A stretch of DNA of 64,000 bases, taken from assembly GCA_016716085.1 (NCBI GenBank), contig JADJWY010000008.1, forward strand, positions 434,001-498,000, written 5' to 3'. The notes beneath the pieces were generated by a model, which searched no databases, had not been told where the DNA came from, and was given only the letters and a program-made list of their open reading frames with translations. This DNA comes from Hahellaceae bacterium. GTDB taxonomy: Bacteria; Pseudomonadota; Gammaproteobacteria; Pseudomonadales; Oleiphilaceae. Both the position numbers and the translations under genes were made by a program. This document shows, in pieces, positions 53,083-61,809 of the stretch (position 1 is its first letter; each line of letters opens with the position of its first letter).

Positions 53083-54162
53083 ATGGCAAAGGTTCTAACA
53101 ATTGTAGGTGCTCGTCCTCAGTTTATTAAGGCCGCAATGGTGTCCAAAGCTTTTAAGGATTATGGTCAGGCTATTAGTGAAATAATAGTGCATACCGGGC
53201 AGCATTATGATCCTTTAATGTCAGATGTCTTTTTTAAAGAGCTAAATATACCCGAACCTAAATATAATCTAGCTGTTGGCTCTAAGTCCCATGGTAAGCA
53301 AACAGCCGAGATGATTAACGGTATTGAAGATGTTCTTTTAAGGGAAAGTCCTGATTGTATTCTTCTTTATGGCGACACGAACTCAACGTTGGCTGGTGCG
53401 TTATCGGCTTCGAAGCTTCACATCCCGATTGTTCATGTTGAGGCCGGACTGCGAAGTTATAATAAACGTATGCCAGAAGAGATTAATAGATTATTGACCG
53501 ATCATGTTTCCACACTTCTGTTATGCCCGACAAAGGCGGCCGTCGATAACCTCAGGAGAGAAGGGGTTGTTAATGGCGTTTCGGTTGTGGGTGACGTGAT
53601 GCTTGACTCTGTATTAAGTGTGTTAGGTAATTGCAATAAAGCGATACTAGGGAAGTTTGGTCTGAAAAGTGGTGAGTATTATTTTTTGACTCTGCATAGG
53701 GCGGAAAATACCGATTCTAAAGCAAAGCTAGAAGAAATTTTTGACGCGGTTAGCGCTCTGAATTGGAAAGTTATTTGGCCAATTCATCCGCGAACAAAAA
53801 GGGTGCTAGAGGAGTTTTTGATTCGTTTGCCCTCCAATATATTGATCACTGAGCCATTAGGATATTCGGACAATATAGGATTATTAGCAGGTGCGGCATG
53901 TCTTTTGACAGATTCTGGGGGGATGCAAAAAGAAGCATATTGGGTGGGAGTGCCATGTGTTACGCTTAGACCTGAAACTGAGTGGACTGAGACAGTTGAT
54001 GCGGGCTGGAATAGCGTGACAGGGACAAATGCTGGATTAATTCTCAGAGCGGTCAACGATATTGAGCGGACTAAAACTCTTGTTAGACCTGATATATTTG
54101 GTCGTCCCGGTGCAAATTACAAAATTGCCCGTGAAGTGGCTAATTTATTAAGCGTGAACTGA
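53083..54162 (+). CDS. wbpI: UDP-GlcNAc(3NAc)A 2-epimerase (WbpI/WlbD type)
   Basis: A 359-residue non-hydrolysing UDP-HexNAc 2-epimerase. It would convert UDP-GlcNAc(3NAc)A to UDP-ManNAc(3NAc)A, the last step of the pathway. It opens KVLTIVGARPQFIKAAMVSKAF and shows HTGQHYDPLMSDVFF, YGDTNSTLAGALSASKL, HVEAGLRSYNKRMPEEINR, LTLHRAENTD and LTDSGGMQKEAYWVGVPCVTLR with its catalytic Glu and His residues. The WbpI rather than WecB assignment rests on the neighbouring wbpB/D/E-type genes. The UDP-GlcNAc 6-dehydrogenase (WbpA) that starts the pathway is not in the window. Confidence 0.9.
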   Translation: MAKVLTIVGARPQFIKAAMVSKAFKDYGQAISEIIVHTGQHYDPLMSDVFFKELNIPEPKYNLAVGSKSHGKQTAEMINGIEDVLLRESPDCILLYGDTNSTLAGALSASKLHIPIVHVEAGLRSYNKRMPEEINRLLTDHVSTLLLCPTKAAVDNLRREGVVNGVSVVGDVMLDSVLSVLGNCNKAILGKFGLKSGEYYFLTLHRAENTDSKAKLEEIFDAVSALNWKVIWPIHPRTKRVLEEFLIRLPSNILITEPLGYSDNIGLLAGAACLLTDSGGMQKEAYWVGVPCVTLRPETEWTETVDAGWNSVTGTNAGLILRAVNDIERTKTLVRPDIFGRPGANYKIAREVANLLSVN

Positions 54163-54172
54163 GGGGTTGGGT

Positions 54173-54736
54173 GTGGGTTTTTTTAAGTTGTTGTTAAAGG
54201 CAATATTTAGATCCTCACAGAAAGATTCTACTCGACTTCTCAACTATTTTGTTCAATATATTTTCGGAGTCAATAAGAAGTTTTCGCATCCAATTCATTA
54301 CACTAGCATTGTAACTTCGCCGGAGAATATTAAAACTGTTTACAGTGCAAACTTATTGAGGAGCTTTGAATTTAGTGGATGTTGTTATTTTTCCGCACCA
54401 AATGGAATTCATTTTGGTAAAGATGTGTTGTTTGCTCCTCATCTAAAAATTATTAGCGCTAATCATGCCTTTTCTGGCGATAGAGATCGGGTGGTAAATA
54501 GGCCAGTTGTTATAGATCATAATGTTTGGATTGGGTGCGGCGTTACAATACTTCCTGGGGTTCGTATTGGCGAGCATGCCGTAGTCGGAGCTGGATCTGT
54601 TGTAACTAAAGATGTAGAGCGGTTTTCTGTTGTTGCTGGTGTTCCTGCGGTCAAGATTGGCGGTATTTGTGAAAAATGCTTTGGAAAAATGCTAAATATC
54701 GGTGGCCAAACTATATGTAAGAAATGTCTGGGCTAA
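54173..54736 (+). CDS. Hexapeptide-repeat acyltransferase with C-terminal CxxC pair (possible zinc ribbon)
   Basis: A 187-residue transferase of the left-handed beta-helix class, probably O- or N-acylating a sugar of the polymer. The hexapeptide region includes FSAPNGIHFGKDVLFAPHLKIISANHAF, DHNVWIGCGVTILPGVRIGEHAVVGAGSVVTKDV and VVAGVPAVKIGG. Unusually the tail has two CxxC motifs (CEKC and CKKC) 12 residues apart, encoded near 54,668-54,732, a likely zinc ribbon. GTG 54,173 is chosen because GAGGGG lies 6 bases upstream; TTG 54,167 lies inside that spacing. Confidence 0.8.
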   Translation: MGFFKLLLKAIFRSSQKDSTRLLNYFVQYIFGVNKKFSHPIHYTSIVTSPENIKTVYSANLLRSFEFSGCCYFSAPNGIHFGKDVLFAPHLKIISANHAFSGDRDRVVNRPVVIDHNVWIGCGVTILPGVRIGEHAVVGAGSVVTKDVERFSVVAGVPAVKIGGICEKCFGKMLNIGGQTICKKCLG

Positions 54737-54751
54737 AGCGGGTTTTCAGCA

Positions 54752-56329
54752 TTGAAAAGTAAAAAGCTTTTTTTGCAAAGTGTATATTGGATTTATGTGT
54801 CAAAAGTTGTATTGCAAATTTCATCTATAGTTTGTCAGCTTTTGATAATAAGAGCCTTGAAAGTTGAAGAATACGGCGCACTTGGTGTTCTTGCAAATTT
54901 TGTAACTATTCTTTCTGCGATATCTGTCTCGCCGCTTTCAGGAGTTCTATCTCGATATCTTCCTGAGTATTTAATTTCTGATCAGTTTTTTAAGTTAAAA
55001 AAACTAATTTCGTATTCAGTTATTATTTTGGCGCTACTTCTTCTGGTGTTGATATCTATACTCTCATGTTTCTCAACATGGATCTTGGATTTTCTTAATG
55101 TTGCATTCCTTAATGAATTTGCTTTTTTGGTAATTTTATATGTGGTAACTAATATATTTAATCTGTTTGTTAGTGCCATTATGACCTCGCAAATGTTGCA
55201 TGATAAGATTGCTAAAGTATCGATTTGGCAAGCGATTATTATGATTGTTTCATATTTTAGCCTATTGCCTTGGCTAAGTTTGGAGTATGTTTTATGGGTG
55301 ATGGTATGTAATCAATTATTGTTTTCGTTTGCAGGTGTTTTCTATAGTGTAAAACCTTTAATGGTGACGGCAAGAAAGTTCAAACTAGCCCCTATATTTG
55401 AGCAGAATTCCTTTAGACGCGAACTGTCATATGGGTTTTATAGCATGGGAAACGAAATAGGCTCTGTTGCGATTGGCAAATCATCAGACCTGTTAATTGT
55501 GTCCATGGTTTTAAGTCCACTTCAAGCTGGGTTCATGGCTGTAGCTCACAAGATTTATGATTTGTTTTTGAAAGTCTTCCCGCTCAAAGAGCTTAATACA
55601 GTATTTAGAACATTATTGGTTCAAAGGTTCTATTCCCCTGAATCTAGAGATGAGTTTAATGATGTACTTAGCTTGATTTCACGCCTATTCCTGCCTGTAT
55701 TTCTGATTCCTTTTATATTAATCGCTCTCTTTGGAAGAGAGTTTTTAGCTTTATTCGCTGGTCAAAATTATGTTGATTCATACTATATTATGGTATGTGT
55801 TTTTGCTAGTGGTATAGTTACAGCAATATTCTACCCAGTAGGTCTTGCCGCGATAGTGCTCGAAAGATTGGATTTAGCAATGTACTGTAAGTTCACTGGT
55901 GTAGTATTTATTCCTTTATCTATTCTGACTGCAGAGGAGTACGGTGCTGTTGGTGTGGCCTGTATCACACTGCTGGGTGATTTTAGTCGTAATTACCTCC
56001 TTTATTTGTTGTTAGGTAAGCGTTATGGTGTGACTGTTGAGGTGGGGAAGACTTTAAAAAGCGCTCTTCCGTTAATAATACTGCTTGGAGTGACTTCTAC
56101 TGTTCTGAATTTTTTATCTCCTAATGAAAATTGGCAGTTGATAATCGTTTTTTTGATTATATGCGCATTAATATGCATTGCATTGCTTTATTTTCATCCG
56201 TTCTCCAAGCGTGAACTTAAGTTTTTGTCTGATGTGCTAGCAGCTTCATCTAAAGGCAGTCAAATAGTCGATAAGATAATTTTAGCACATTCGGTTTGTA
56301 ATAAATGTATAAGGATTTTTCGTGTCTAA
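54752..56329 (+). CDS. wzx: Wzx-type flippase (polysaccharide biosynthesis membrane protein)
   Basis: A 525-residue membrane protein with about 12-14 hydrophobic helices, of the oligosaccharide flippase (MOP) superfamily. It would move lipid-linked repeat units across the inner membrane. The N-terminus SVYWIYVSKVVLQISSIVCQLLIIRALKVEEYGALGVLANF is typical (R-x-L-x-x-x-E-Y-G-x-x), and YGFYSMGNEIGSVAIGKSSDLLIVSMVLSP lies in the middle. It starts with TTG and has weak codon constraints. A C-terminal soluble tail of about 45 residues with a C-x-x-C is unusual. Together with the Wzy-like protein it indicates the Wzx/Wzy pathway. Confidence 0.85.
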   Translation: MKSKKLFLQSVYWIYVSKVVLQISSIVCQLLIIRALKVEEYGALGVLANFVTILSAISVSPLSGVLSRYLPEYLISDQFFKLKKLISYSVIILALLLLVLISILSCFSTWILDFLNVAFLNEFAFLVILYVVTNIFNLFVSAIMTSQMLHDKIAKVSIWQAIIMIVSYFSLLPWLSLEYVLWVMVCNQLLFSFAGVFYSVKPLMVTARKFKLAPIFEQNSFRRELSYGFYSMGNEIGSVAIGKSSDLLIVSMVLSPLQAGFMAVAHKIYDLFLKVFPLKELNTVFRTLLVQRFYSPESRDEFNDVLSLISRLFLPVFLIPFILIALFGREFLALFAGQNYVDSYYIMVCVFASGIVTAIFYPVGLAAIVLERLDLAMYCKFTGVVFIPLSILTAEEYGAVGVACITLLGDFSRNYLLYLLLGKRYGVTVEVGKTLKSALPLIILLGVTSTVLNFLSPNENWQLIIVFLIICALICIALLYFHPFSKRELKFLSDVLAASSKGSQIVDKIILAHSVCNKCIRIFRV

Positions 56330-57512
56330 AAAGATACTTGTAAATGGTTTGTCTGCACTAACTGATGGGCATGTTGTTTTGTATCACCGGCTCTCGGAGC
56401 TAGGCTACTCTCCTGTGATTTCCTACCGTACCAGTGATAGATCGTTTGATGGAGATTACAAAGTTAATATTGTTAAGTTTAACTCATTTCGATTGTTAGA
56501 GCTTATCCAGTTTTTTAGGTTTATAGTTTTAAATCGTCCTGACGTAGTTGAATTTTACTTGCATGAATTTGGTGGACTAAGGCCGATTTATGAAATTATA
56601 AAAATAATATTATGCAAGATACTCCAGGTTCCGATAACGGTTGTTTGTACTGGTCGTGAGATATTGAATTACAAAGATAACGGAAGGTTAAAGTGCTTCG
56701 CAGTAAGGATGGCATTGTATTTTTCACCGAAGTTTTTAATCAAAGAAAGTTATATGAAGGATATTATTAGAGAGTATCATATTGCTGATGAAAATAAGGC
56801 ATTATTTATTCATAATGGTGTGTATGAGGGATTGACAAAATGTCGGTTCGGTGGTTTCAAAGATCAAAAGATTGTTCTTTTTTATAATTCGTTTAAAAAA
56901 TGGCGTAATGTCCCATTTTTGGTTGATGCTGCGAAGCTTATACTTTCCCATCGTCGTGATGTGGTTTTTCTAATAGTTGGAGCGCGAAATAATTCAGAGG
57001 TTAAGCAGGTGGAGGATCGAGTTTTTGACTTGGATTCTGAATTGAAATGGCGGATTCAGGTGCACGAAATGAATAGTAACAAGGAGTTCTATTTTGGGTT
57101 GGCCGATGCACTGGTTCTTCCTGCTGATATTATTTGGCTGAATAATACTGTATTGGAAGCAATGCTTCTGGAGGTTCCGGTAGTTCTACCTAACGTGGAC
57201 TGGGTTGATAAAATCGTCACAGATAAAGTAGATGGGTTTGTGTATAGCCATATGGACCTTAATGAGTTCGCTCGAAAAATTGAGCAAGCAATAGATAGTA
57301 GTGAAGAAGATCTCAAAAGGATCACTGCTAATGCTAAGGATAACGTGATCAGTAAATTTGGTTCGGAAAAAAGGGCTATTTTGCATCATCTTTTTTACCA
57401 AGTTTACTTTGACAAAGATGAAGGGCAATATAGCCAACTGTTTTCGTCTGATGATTACCAGGTTAAATCGCTGAATGAAGTAAAAAATTCTATCTTTAAT
57501 CTAGGTGGTTAA
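56322..57512 (+). CDS. GT4-type glycosyltransferase
   Basis: A 396-residue protein with a GT-B glycosyltransferase layout: an acceptor domain (about 1-190) with ITVVCTGREILNY and FIHNGVYEGL, and a donor domain beginning QKIVLFYNSFKKWRNVPFLVDAAKLI, with LADALVLPADIIWLNNTVLEAMLLEVPVVLPNVDW, whose E-x7-E-like element is only partly kept. The GTG start overlaps the flippase gene by 8 bases and has AAGGA upstream. Donor and linkage are unknown; one of four transferases in the cluster. Confidence 0.8.
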   Translation: MSKKILVNGLSALTDGHVVLYHRLSELGYSPVISYRTSDRSFDGDYKVNIVKFNSFRLLELIQFFRFIVLNRPDVVEFYLHEFGGLRPIYEIIKIILCKILQVPITVVCTGREILNYKDNGRLKCFAVRMALYFSPKFLIKESYMKDIIREYHIADENKALFIHNGVYEGLTKCRFGGFKDQKIVLFYNSFKKWRNVPFLVDAAKLILSHRRDVVFLIVGARNNSEVKQVEDRVFDLDSELKWRIQVHEMNSNKEFYFGLADALVLPADIIWLNNTVLEAMLLEVPVVLPNVDWVDKIVTDKVDGFVYSHMDLNEFARKIEQAIDSSEEDLKRITANAKDNVISKFGSEKRAILHHLFYQVYFDKDEGQYSQLFSSDDYQVKSLNEVKNSIFNLGG

Positions 57513-57515
57513 GGC

Positions 57516-58055
57516 GTGGGTAGATTGAAGTTCTTGGCTTTTACTCTGGTATATTCTCTGTTAAATAGAATTGATCTTCGTTATGTTTCGCCTTTCAAGG
57601 TGCTGAGTTCGCTGGTTGAGCAAGGGAGGGTCGTTAGCCTTCGTGGCATGGGGTGCCGCATCGGAAAAAGCTCTTTTGTCAGATCAAGATCATTTATAAC
57701 AACACCCTCTATGATATCAATTGGGAAAAACTCAAAAGTTGGTCCATATGCCGAGCTATGGTCATATGGAGGCATTGAAATTGGGGATGATGTTGAAATT
57801 GGGTCAAGATTGGTTGTTCATACGGACGAGCATCGTATTGACGATCCAGGTCTACCCTTGACAAAACAGGGAAGCGTTCATGCAAAAGTAATAGTTGGTG
57901 ATGATGTATATATTGGTTCGAGTGTGACTATACTAAGTGGCGTGACTATTGGTAATCGCGTCATTGTCGCCGCCGGCTCTGTTGTGATAAAAGACCTTGA
58001 GAGCGGTTACCTATATGCTGGTGTGCCAGCTACTAAGAAAAGGAAGATTAATTAG
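57516..58055 (+). CDS. Hexapeptide-repeat acyltransferase
   Basis: A 179-residue left-handed beta-helix acyltransferase (serine acetyltransferase-like/WbbJ type). Typical segments: MISIGKNSKVGPYAELWSYGGIEIGDDVEIGSRLVVHTDEHR, VGDDVYIGSSVTILSGVTIGNRVIVAAGSVVIKDLE and YAGVPATKKRKIN. It would add an acetyl or other acyl group to a sugar precursor or to the repeat unit. GTG start three bases after the stop of the preceding gene. Confidence 0.85.
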   Translation: MGRLKFLAFTLVYSLLNRIDLRYVSPFKVLSSLVEQGRVVSLRGMGCRIGKSSFVRSRSFITTPSMISIGKNSKVGPYAELWSYGGIEIGDDVEIGSRLVVHTDEHRIDDPGLPLTKQGSVHAKVIVGDDVYIGSSVTILSGVTIGNRVIVAAGSVVIKDLESGYLYAGVPATKKRKIN

Positions 58056-58095
58056 GGAAGTATTTGCATGCTTTTTATCGCATGATTTATTTTTA

Positions 58096-58139
58096 GACCT
58101 CTTGTTCTGTAAATAAATAATTAATGTTCTGATGAGGTC
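58096..58139. other. Inverted repeat in the gap before the polymerase gene
   Basis: GACCTC (58,096-58,101) and GAGGTC (58,134-58,139) are 6-bp complementary arms separated by 32 AT-rich bases, in the 92-base gap 58,056-58,147, the largest gap inside the AT-rich block. TGTTCTG appears twice in the spacer. This could be a long hairpin or a site for an internal promoter or regulator; no strong promoter motif is clear. Confidence 0.3.
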
Positions 58140-58147
58140 AAGCTTAG

Positions 58148-59410
58148 GTGAATCTGTTTTTTTTGGTCATGGCTTGTTTTATGTCTGTGTATGGTATTTG
58201 GGTAAATGCCGTGCCGGGTAATTCTATATTGTTTTTATTCCTCTGTTCGCTTCTATTTTTGTTTATCTATTTGTGTTTTTGGAGGTCATGGCGCTTTGTA
58301 ATTAAGGTTGGCAGGTTAGAGATAGGTGTATTTGCAATACATTTATTTATAATTTGCTATCTGGCAATTGTTTCGTTATATCTTGGATGCTTATTTCCTG
58401 ATCTCTTGTCTGGTCAGGTAATGGCTTTCTTGTCTGCATTTGTCGCAATGGTTATTGGTAGTTGTTTCAGACATTATGACTTTAGGGTGGTTGTATTAGG
58501 TATACTCTTTATTACCACTATTCAAGCCTGCGCAATTCTTGCAAGTTTTCTCTCTGAATCATTTCGTACATTTGCCGATGCGGCGATTGGTGAGGCAATG
58601 CAAGTGGTTGATGGAGGAAATTGGCGATTAAGGGGGTTTAGTAACGTAGCGGGTTCGAGTTTGTCAATCATTCAAGGTTTGGGTTTGATTTCTGCGGCGT
58701 ACTTAGTTTTTAAGGACCGGTCTCAGCGGAGGCTTGTGCTTCCGTGTGTGCCAATTATATTTGTTTCAATTTTGTTCACTGGTAAGAGCGGTTTATTATC
58801 TATCCCTCTGGCTATTATTTTCTGGATGTTGGTTGCAGCTACGGGAGGGCGTTTTTCGGTTTCTGGTATTTTTGAGGTATTTAAGGCGATTATATTAAGC
58901 GCTTCAATTTTATTTGTTTTATATTATTTGTACAGTAATTTTTTTGTGCAAAATACGGTTTATGGAACCGATGCGCTAGCGGGGGTTTTTGTTAGGGCCT
59001 CGGAAGAATATTTGGTGCTCGCTGGGGGGGATAGAGGGGATACTTTGTCATATTTGACCTACTCATTCAATTTGCCTGATCGCGAATTTGTTTGGCTTTT
59101 CGGCGATCCTCGTTCTTGGGAGGAGCTGCGGTACTCTGCTGTTCGCATTGGTGACAGTGGCTATTTAAGGTTGTTGTGGGGCTACGGTATATTCGTTTCA
59201 ACTATATATTATGCTTTGTTTGTTGTAATGTTAATTTCGGCGGCGTCTATGGTTTCTGATAGAGTTTCGAAAATATATATTTATATTGTATATGGCTGGA
59301 TATTTGTTATGCAGTTTAAAGAGCCTTACATGCTTATGCCATGTTTTGTTTTTATTCTAACATTGCTTTGTTTTTCGTCTGGTAATAGTGTTTGTTCTCT
59401 GAGGCGGTGA
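58148..59410 (+). CDS. wzy: Wzy-like polysaccharide polymerase (multi-spanning membrane protein)
   Basis: A 420-residue protein with about ten to twelve hydrophobic helices and little sequence conservation, as usual for O-antigen/capsule polymerases. Supporting features are its place among the transferases, the long helix-rich N-terminal half, a large central extracytoplasmic loop (about residues 270-335, with RASEEYLVLAGGDRGDTLSYLTYSF and GDPRSWEELRYS), and GDSGYLRLLWGYGI, which fits the Wzy pattern D-x-G-Y-x-x-x-x-x-x-G. It would join repeat units in the periplasm. The start is GTG. Confidence 0.75.
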   Translation: MNLFFLVMACFMSVYGIWVNAVPGNSILFLFLCSLLFLFIYLCFWRSWRFVIKVGRLEIGVFAIHLFIICYLAIVSLYLGCLFPDLLSGQVMAFLSAFVAMVIGSCFRHYDFRVVVLGILFITTIQACAILASFLSESFRTFADAAIGEAMQVVDGGNWRLRGFSNVAGSSLSIIQGLGLISAAYLVFKDRSQRRLVLPCVPIIFVSILFTGKSGLLSIPLAIIFWMLVAATGGRFSVSGIFEVFKAIILSASILFVLYYLYSNFFVQNTVYGTDALAGVFVRASEEYLVLAGGDRGDTLSYLTYSFNLPDREFVWLFGDPRSWEELRYSAVRIGDSGYLRLLWGYGIFVSTIYYALFVVMLISAASMVSDRVSKIYIYIVYGWIFVMQFKEPYMLMPCFVFILTLLCFSSGNSVCSLRR

Positions 59411-59470
59411 TTATTTTTAATAATTGCTTTGGAGAATGTATGTGTTATTTGTTCAAGTTTTTTCGTTAAA

Positions 59471-60637
59471 ATGAAAATATTATATATTTCAAACTCTAAG
59501 ATCCCGTCTGATACTGCTAATAGCCTTCACGTTATGAAAGCCTGCCGGTCTCTGGCTAAACTCGGGTTTGATGTGATATTGCTTTGTCCTCGTTATAAGT
59601 ATAAAAGACAAAGTGATTGTGTTTCTGATAATATATTCGAATATTATGCTGTTGAGAATAATTTTAAATTAAAGCAAATAAACATTCCTGCGACAAAAGG
59701 CAAAACATTCATTTATATGGCTTGTGTTTTATATTGGGCTTTGCGATTACGGCCGAACCTGATCTATTCGCGCTTTTTGCTAGGTAGTTTTATTCCTTTT
59801 TTGTTTTTCAGAGGAATATTTGAAAGCCATTCACCGGTGTGGCGGGAGGGCGTTGTTTCCAAATTTATTTTTAGCATGTTAGTTAAATTTAGAAGGCTTC
59901 AGTCGTTAGTTGTTATTACCCATAGTTTGAAGATTGTGTATGATAGGGCCTTTCCTGAGATGCCAAATATCATAGTTGCGCCTGATGGTGCAGATCCGGT
60001 GTCAACTGACAGGCTATTTAATTCCGTCTCGTTGATGGGGCAGCCGCGTCGGCTTCAGGTTGGATATACTGGTCATTTATATCCAGGTAAAGGGATGGAA
60101 ATTATATCGGCAATCGCAGATATTGCTACTTGGTGTGAATTTCACGTGGTTGGAGGTACGGAAAAAGACATCGAACATTGGAAATCTCGTGTAACTTCTG
60201 AAAATATATATTTTTATGGATTTAAACCTCAAAAAATGGTTGATTCATATATTGACCTATTTGATGTTTGTTTGTTACCAAATCAAGCTATCGTTCTGGC
60301 AAGCGGAGCTGATAATATACTAAAGTCAGGATTAGGTGATATAGGAAGTTATACCTCTCCATTAAAGATGTTTCAATATATGGCGCATGGTAAAGCTATT
60401 CTTGCCTCTGATTTGCCAGTTTTAAGAGAAATCCTAAACGACGAAAATTCAGTGTTGGTTTCGCCAAATGATCCATATGAATGGGTCTCGGCTTTAGATA
60501 GGCTAAGAGATGCGAGTATTAGAAAAGAGATAGGGCAAAGTGCATTGAATGATTTTAATAATTTCTATTCCTGGGATCAGCGTATGCACACTATTTTGTT
60601 TTCTTCTGGACTGATTGCGTTCGATTCTAGGGGTTGA
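59471..60637 (+). CDS. GT4-type glycosyltransferase
   Basis: A 388-residue GT-B transferase. ATG 59,471 begins MKILYISNSKIPSDTANSLHVMKACRSLAKLGFDVILLCPR, a standard N-terminus for this family; a TTG at 59,429 would add 14 unlikely residues. The donor domain shows VGYTGHLYPGKGMEIISAIAD, FYGFKPQKMVDSYIDLFDVCLLPNQ and SPLKMFQYMAHGKAILASDLPVLREIL, the last corresponding to the usual E/K-x-(M/L)-x-x-G donor loop. Sugar specificity is unknown. Confidence 0.85.
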   Translation: MKILYISNSKIPSDTANSLHVMKACRSLAKLGFDVILLCPRYKYKRQSDCVSDNIFEYYAVENNFKLKQINIPATKGKTFIYMACVLYWALRLRPNLIYSRFLLGSFIPFLFFRGIFESHSPVWREGVVSKFIFSMLVKFRRLQSLVVITHSLKIVYDRAFPEMPNIIVAPDGADPVSTDRLFNSVSLMGQPRRLQVGYTGHLYPGKGMEIISAIADIATWCEFHVVGGTEKDIEHWKSRVTSENIYFYGFKPQKMVDSYIDLFDVCLLPNQAIVLASGADNILKSGLGDIGSYTSPLKMFQYMAHGKAILASDLPVLREILNDENSVLVSPNDPYEWVSALDRLRDASIRKEIGQSALNDFNNFYSWDQRMHTILFSSGLIAFDSRG

Positions 60638-60672
60638 AGCATCGAACTTGTTTGATCTGTAATGAGGGAAAT

Positions 60673-61794
60673 GTGGCGAATATATTATCCAATTGTTTGG
60701 GTGGAAATGAAGGCAATCCAGCATGTTCGCGTCGAATCGTTTTTGTCCTTCCAAGTTTGGGGGGGGGAGGAGCTGAGCGAGTAACCCTTAATTTTATTGG
60801 GCAGTTGGATTTGAGCAGGTTTAAAACATATCTTTTGTTGTTTGATGGTAACTGTGAGCTTGAGAGTTTTATTCCTCCCGGCGTTACGATTATTCATCTA
60901 GACTGCGGTAAGGCCATAAAGGCACTGTTTCCAATATGGAGAACCCTTCGTAAAATAAAACCGAACTATGTATACGGAACGCATTCTCGTGTCGTTGTTC
61001 TGCTTTCGGTAGTTAAGTTTATATTGCCCAGATTTATTATGTTAACCCGTGTACCTAATATGCCCTCTATTGAGCGACTTCAGGGCTATACTTCTTCCTT
61101 TTTTGCGAAAATTTTCGGTTGGGCTTATCGAAGGTCTGATATCGTGCTTGTTCAGACTGAGGCTATGAATGATGATGTCATTAAAGAATATGGCGTTATT
61201 TCAGAAAAGGTATACATTGCACCTAATCCGCTTGACAAGATTGTTATAAATTCAAGGCTTCAAAATGGACACGCACCGTTGACCGATGGATTGATCAACA
61301 TAGTCGCTTCAGGGCGACACACCCGGCAGAAAGGGTTTGATGTGCTTATTAAATCCTTTTATCGCATAGCTGGCGACATACCATCGGCTCATCTGTATAT
61401 AATAGGTAGAGAGGATGAGCAAACGTCGAGTTTAGTGTCTTTAATACATGCATTTAATTTAGAAAGTCGTGTCCACTTGTTAGGATTTGTTGAAAATCCA
61501 TATACTTGGTACAAGTGCGCCAAACTGTTTGTTATGAGTTCACGTTGGGAGGGTTTTCCAAATGCCCTTCTAGAGAATTATTACCTGAACAAGCCAATAG
61601 TAGCAACAAGATGTGTCCCTATAGTAAGCGAACTCGTTATAGATGGAGTAAATGGTTATACCGTAGAAACTGATAATGAAGCTATGTTAGCTACCGCGCT
61701 GTTGAAGGCGCTAAACCAAGGGTTTGGAGAAATTAGCAATGCACCTTATGAAGGATTTATTTTGGAATCAGTATTAAAGGAAATGGAAGAGTAG
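60673..61794 (+). CDS. GT4-type glycosyltransferase
   Basis: A GT-B transferase of about 373 residues. The first clear family motif is RRIVFVLPSLGGGGAERVTLNFI, with the acceptor-side GGGGAERV loop. The donor side reads IVASGRHTRQKGFDVLIKSFYRI and MSSRWEGFPNALLENYYLNKPIVATRCV with the E-x7-E spacing, and VIDGVNGYTVE. The start is uncertain: GTG 60,673 follows GAGGGA; TTG 60,634, overlapping the preceding stop as TTGA, would add 13 residues including CLIC. Confidence 0.85.
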   Translation: MANILSNCLGGNEGNPACSRRIVFVLPSLGGGGAERVTLNFIGQLDLSRFKTYLLLFDGNCELESFIPPGVTIIHLDCGKAIKALFPIWRTLRKIKPNYVYGTHSRVVVLLSVVKFILPRFIMLTRVPNMPSIERLQGYTSSFFAKIFGWAYRRSDIVLVQTEAMNDDVIKEYGVISEKVYIAPNPLDKIVINSRLQNGHAPLTDGLINIVASGRHTRQKGFDVLIKSFYRIAGDIPSAHLYIIGREDEQTSSLVSLIHAFNLESRVHLLGFVENPYTWYKCAKLFVMSSRWEGFPNALLENYYLNKPIVATRCVPIVSELVIDGVNGYTVETDNEAMLATALLKALNQGFGEISNAPYEGFILESVLKEMEE

Positions 61795-61809
61795 TCAGCA
61801 GAGCAGGGT

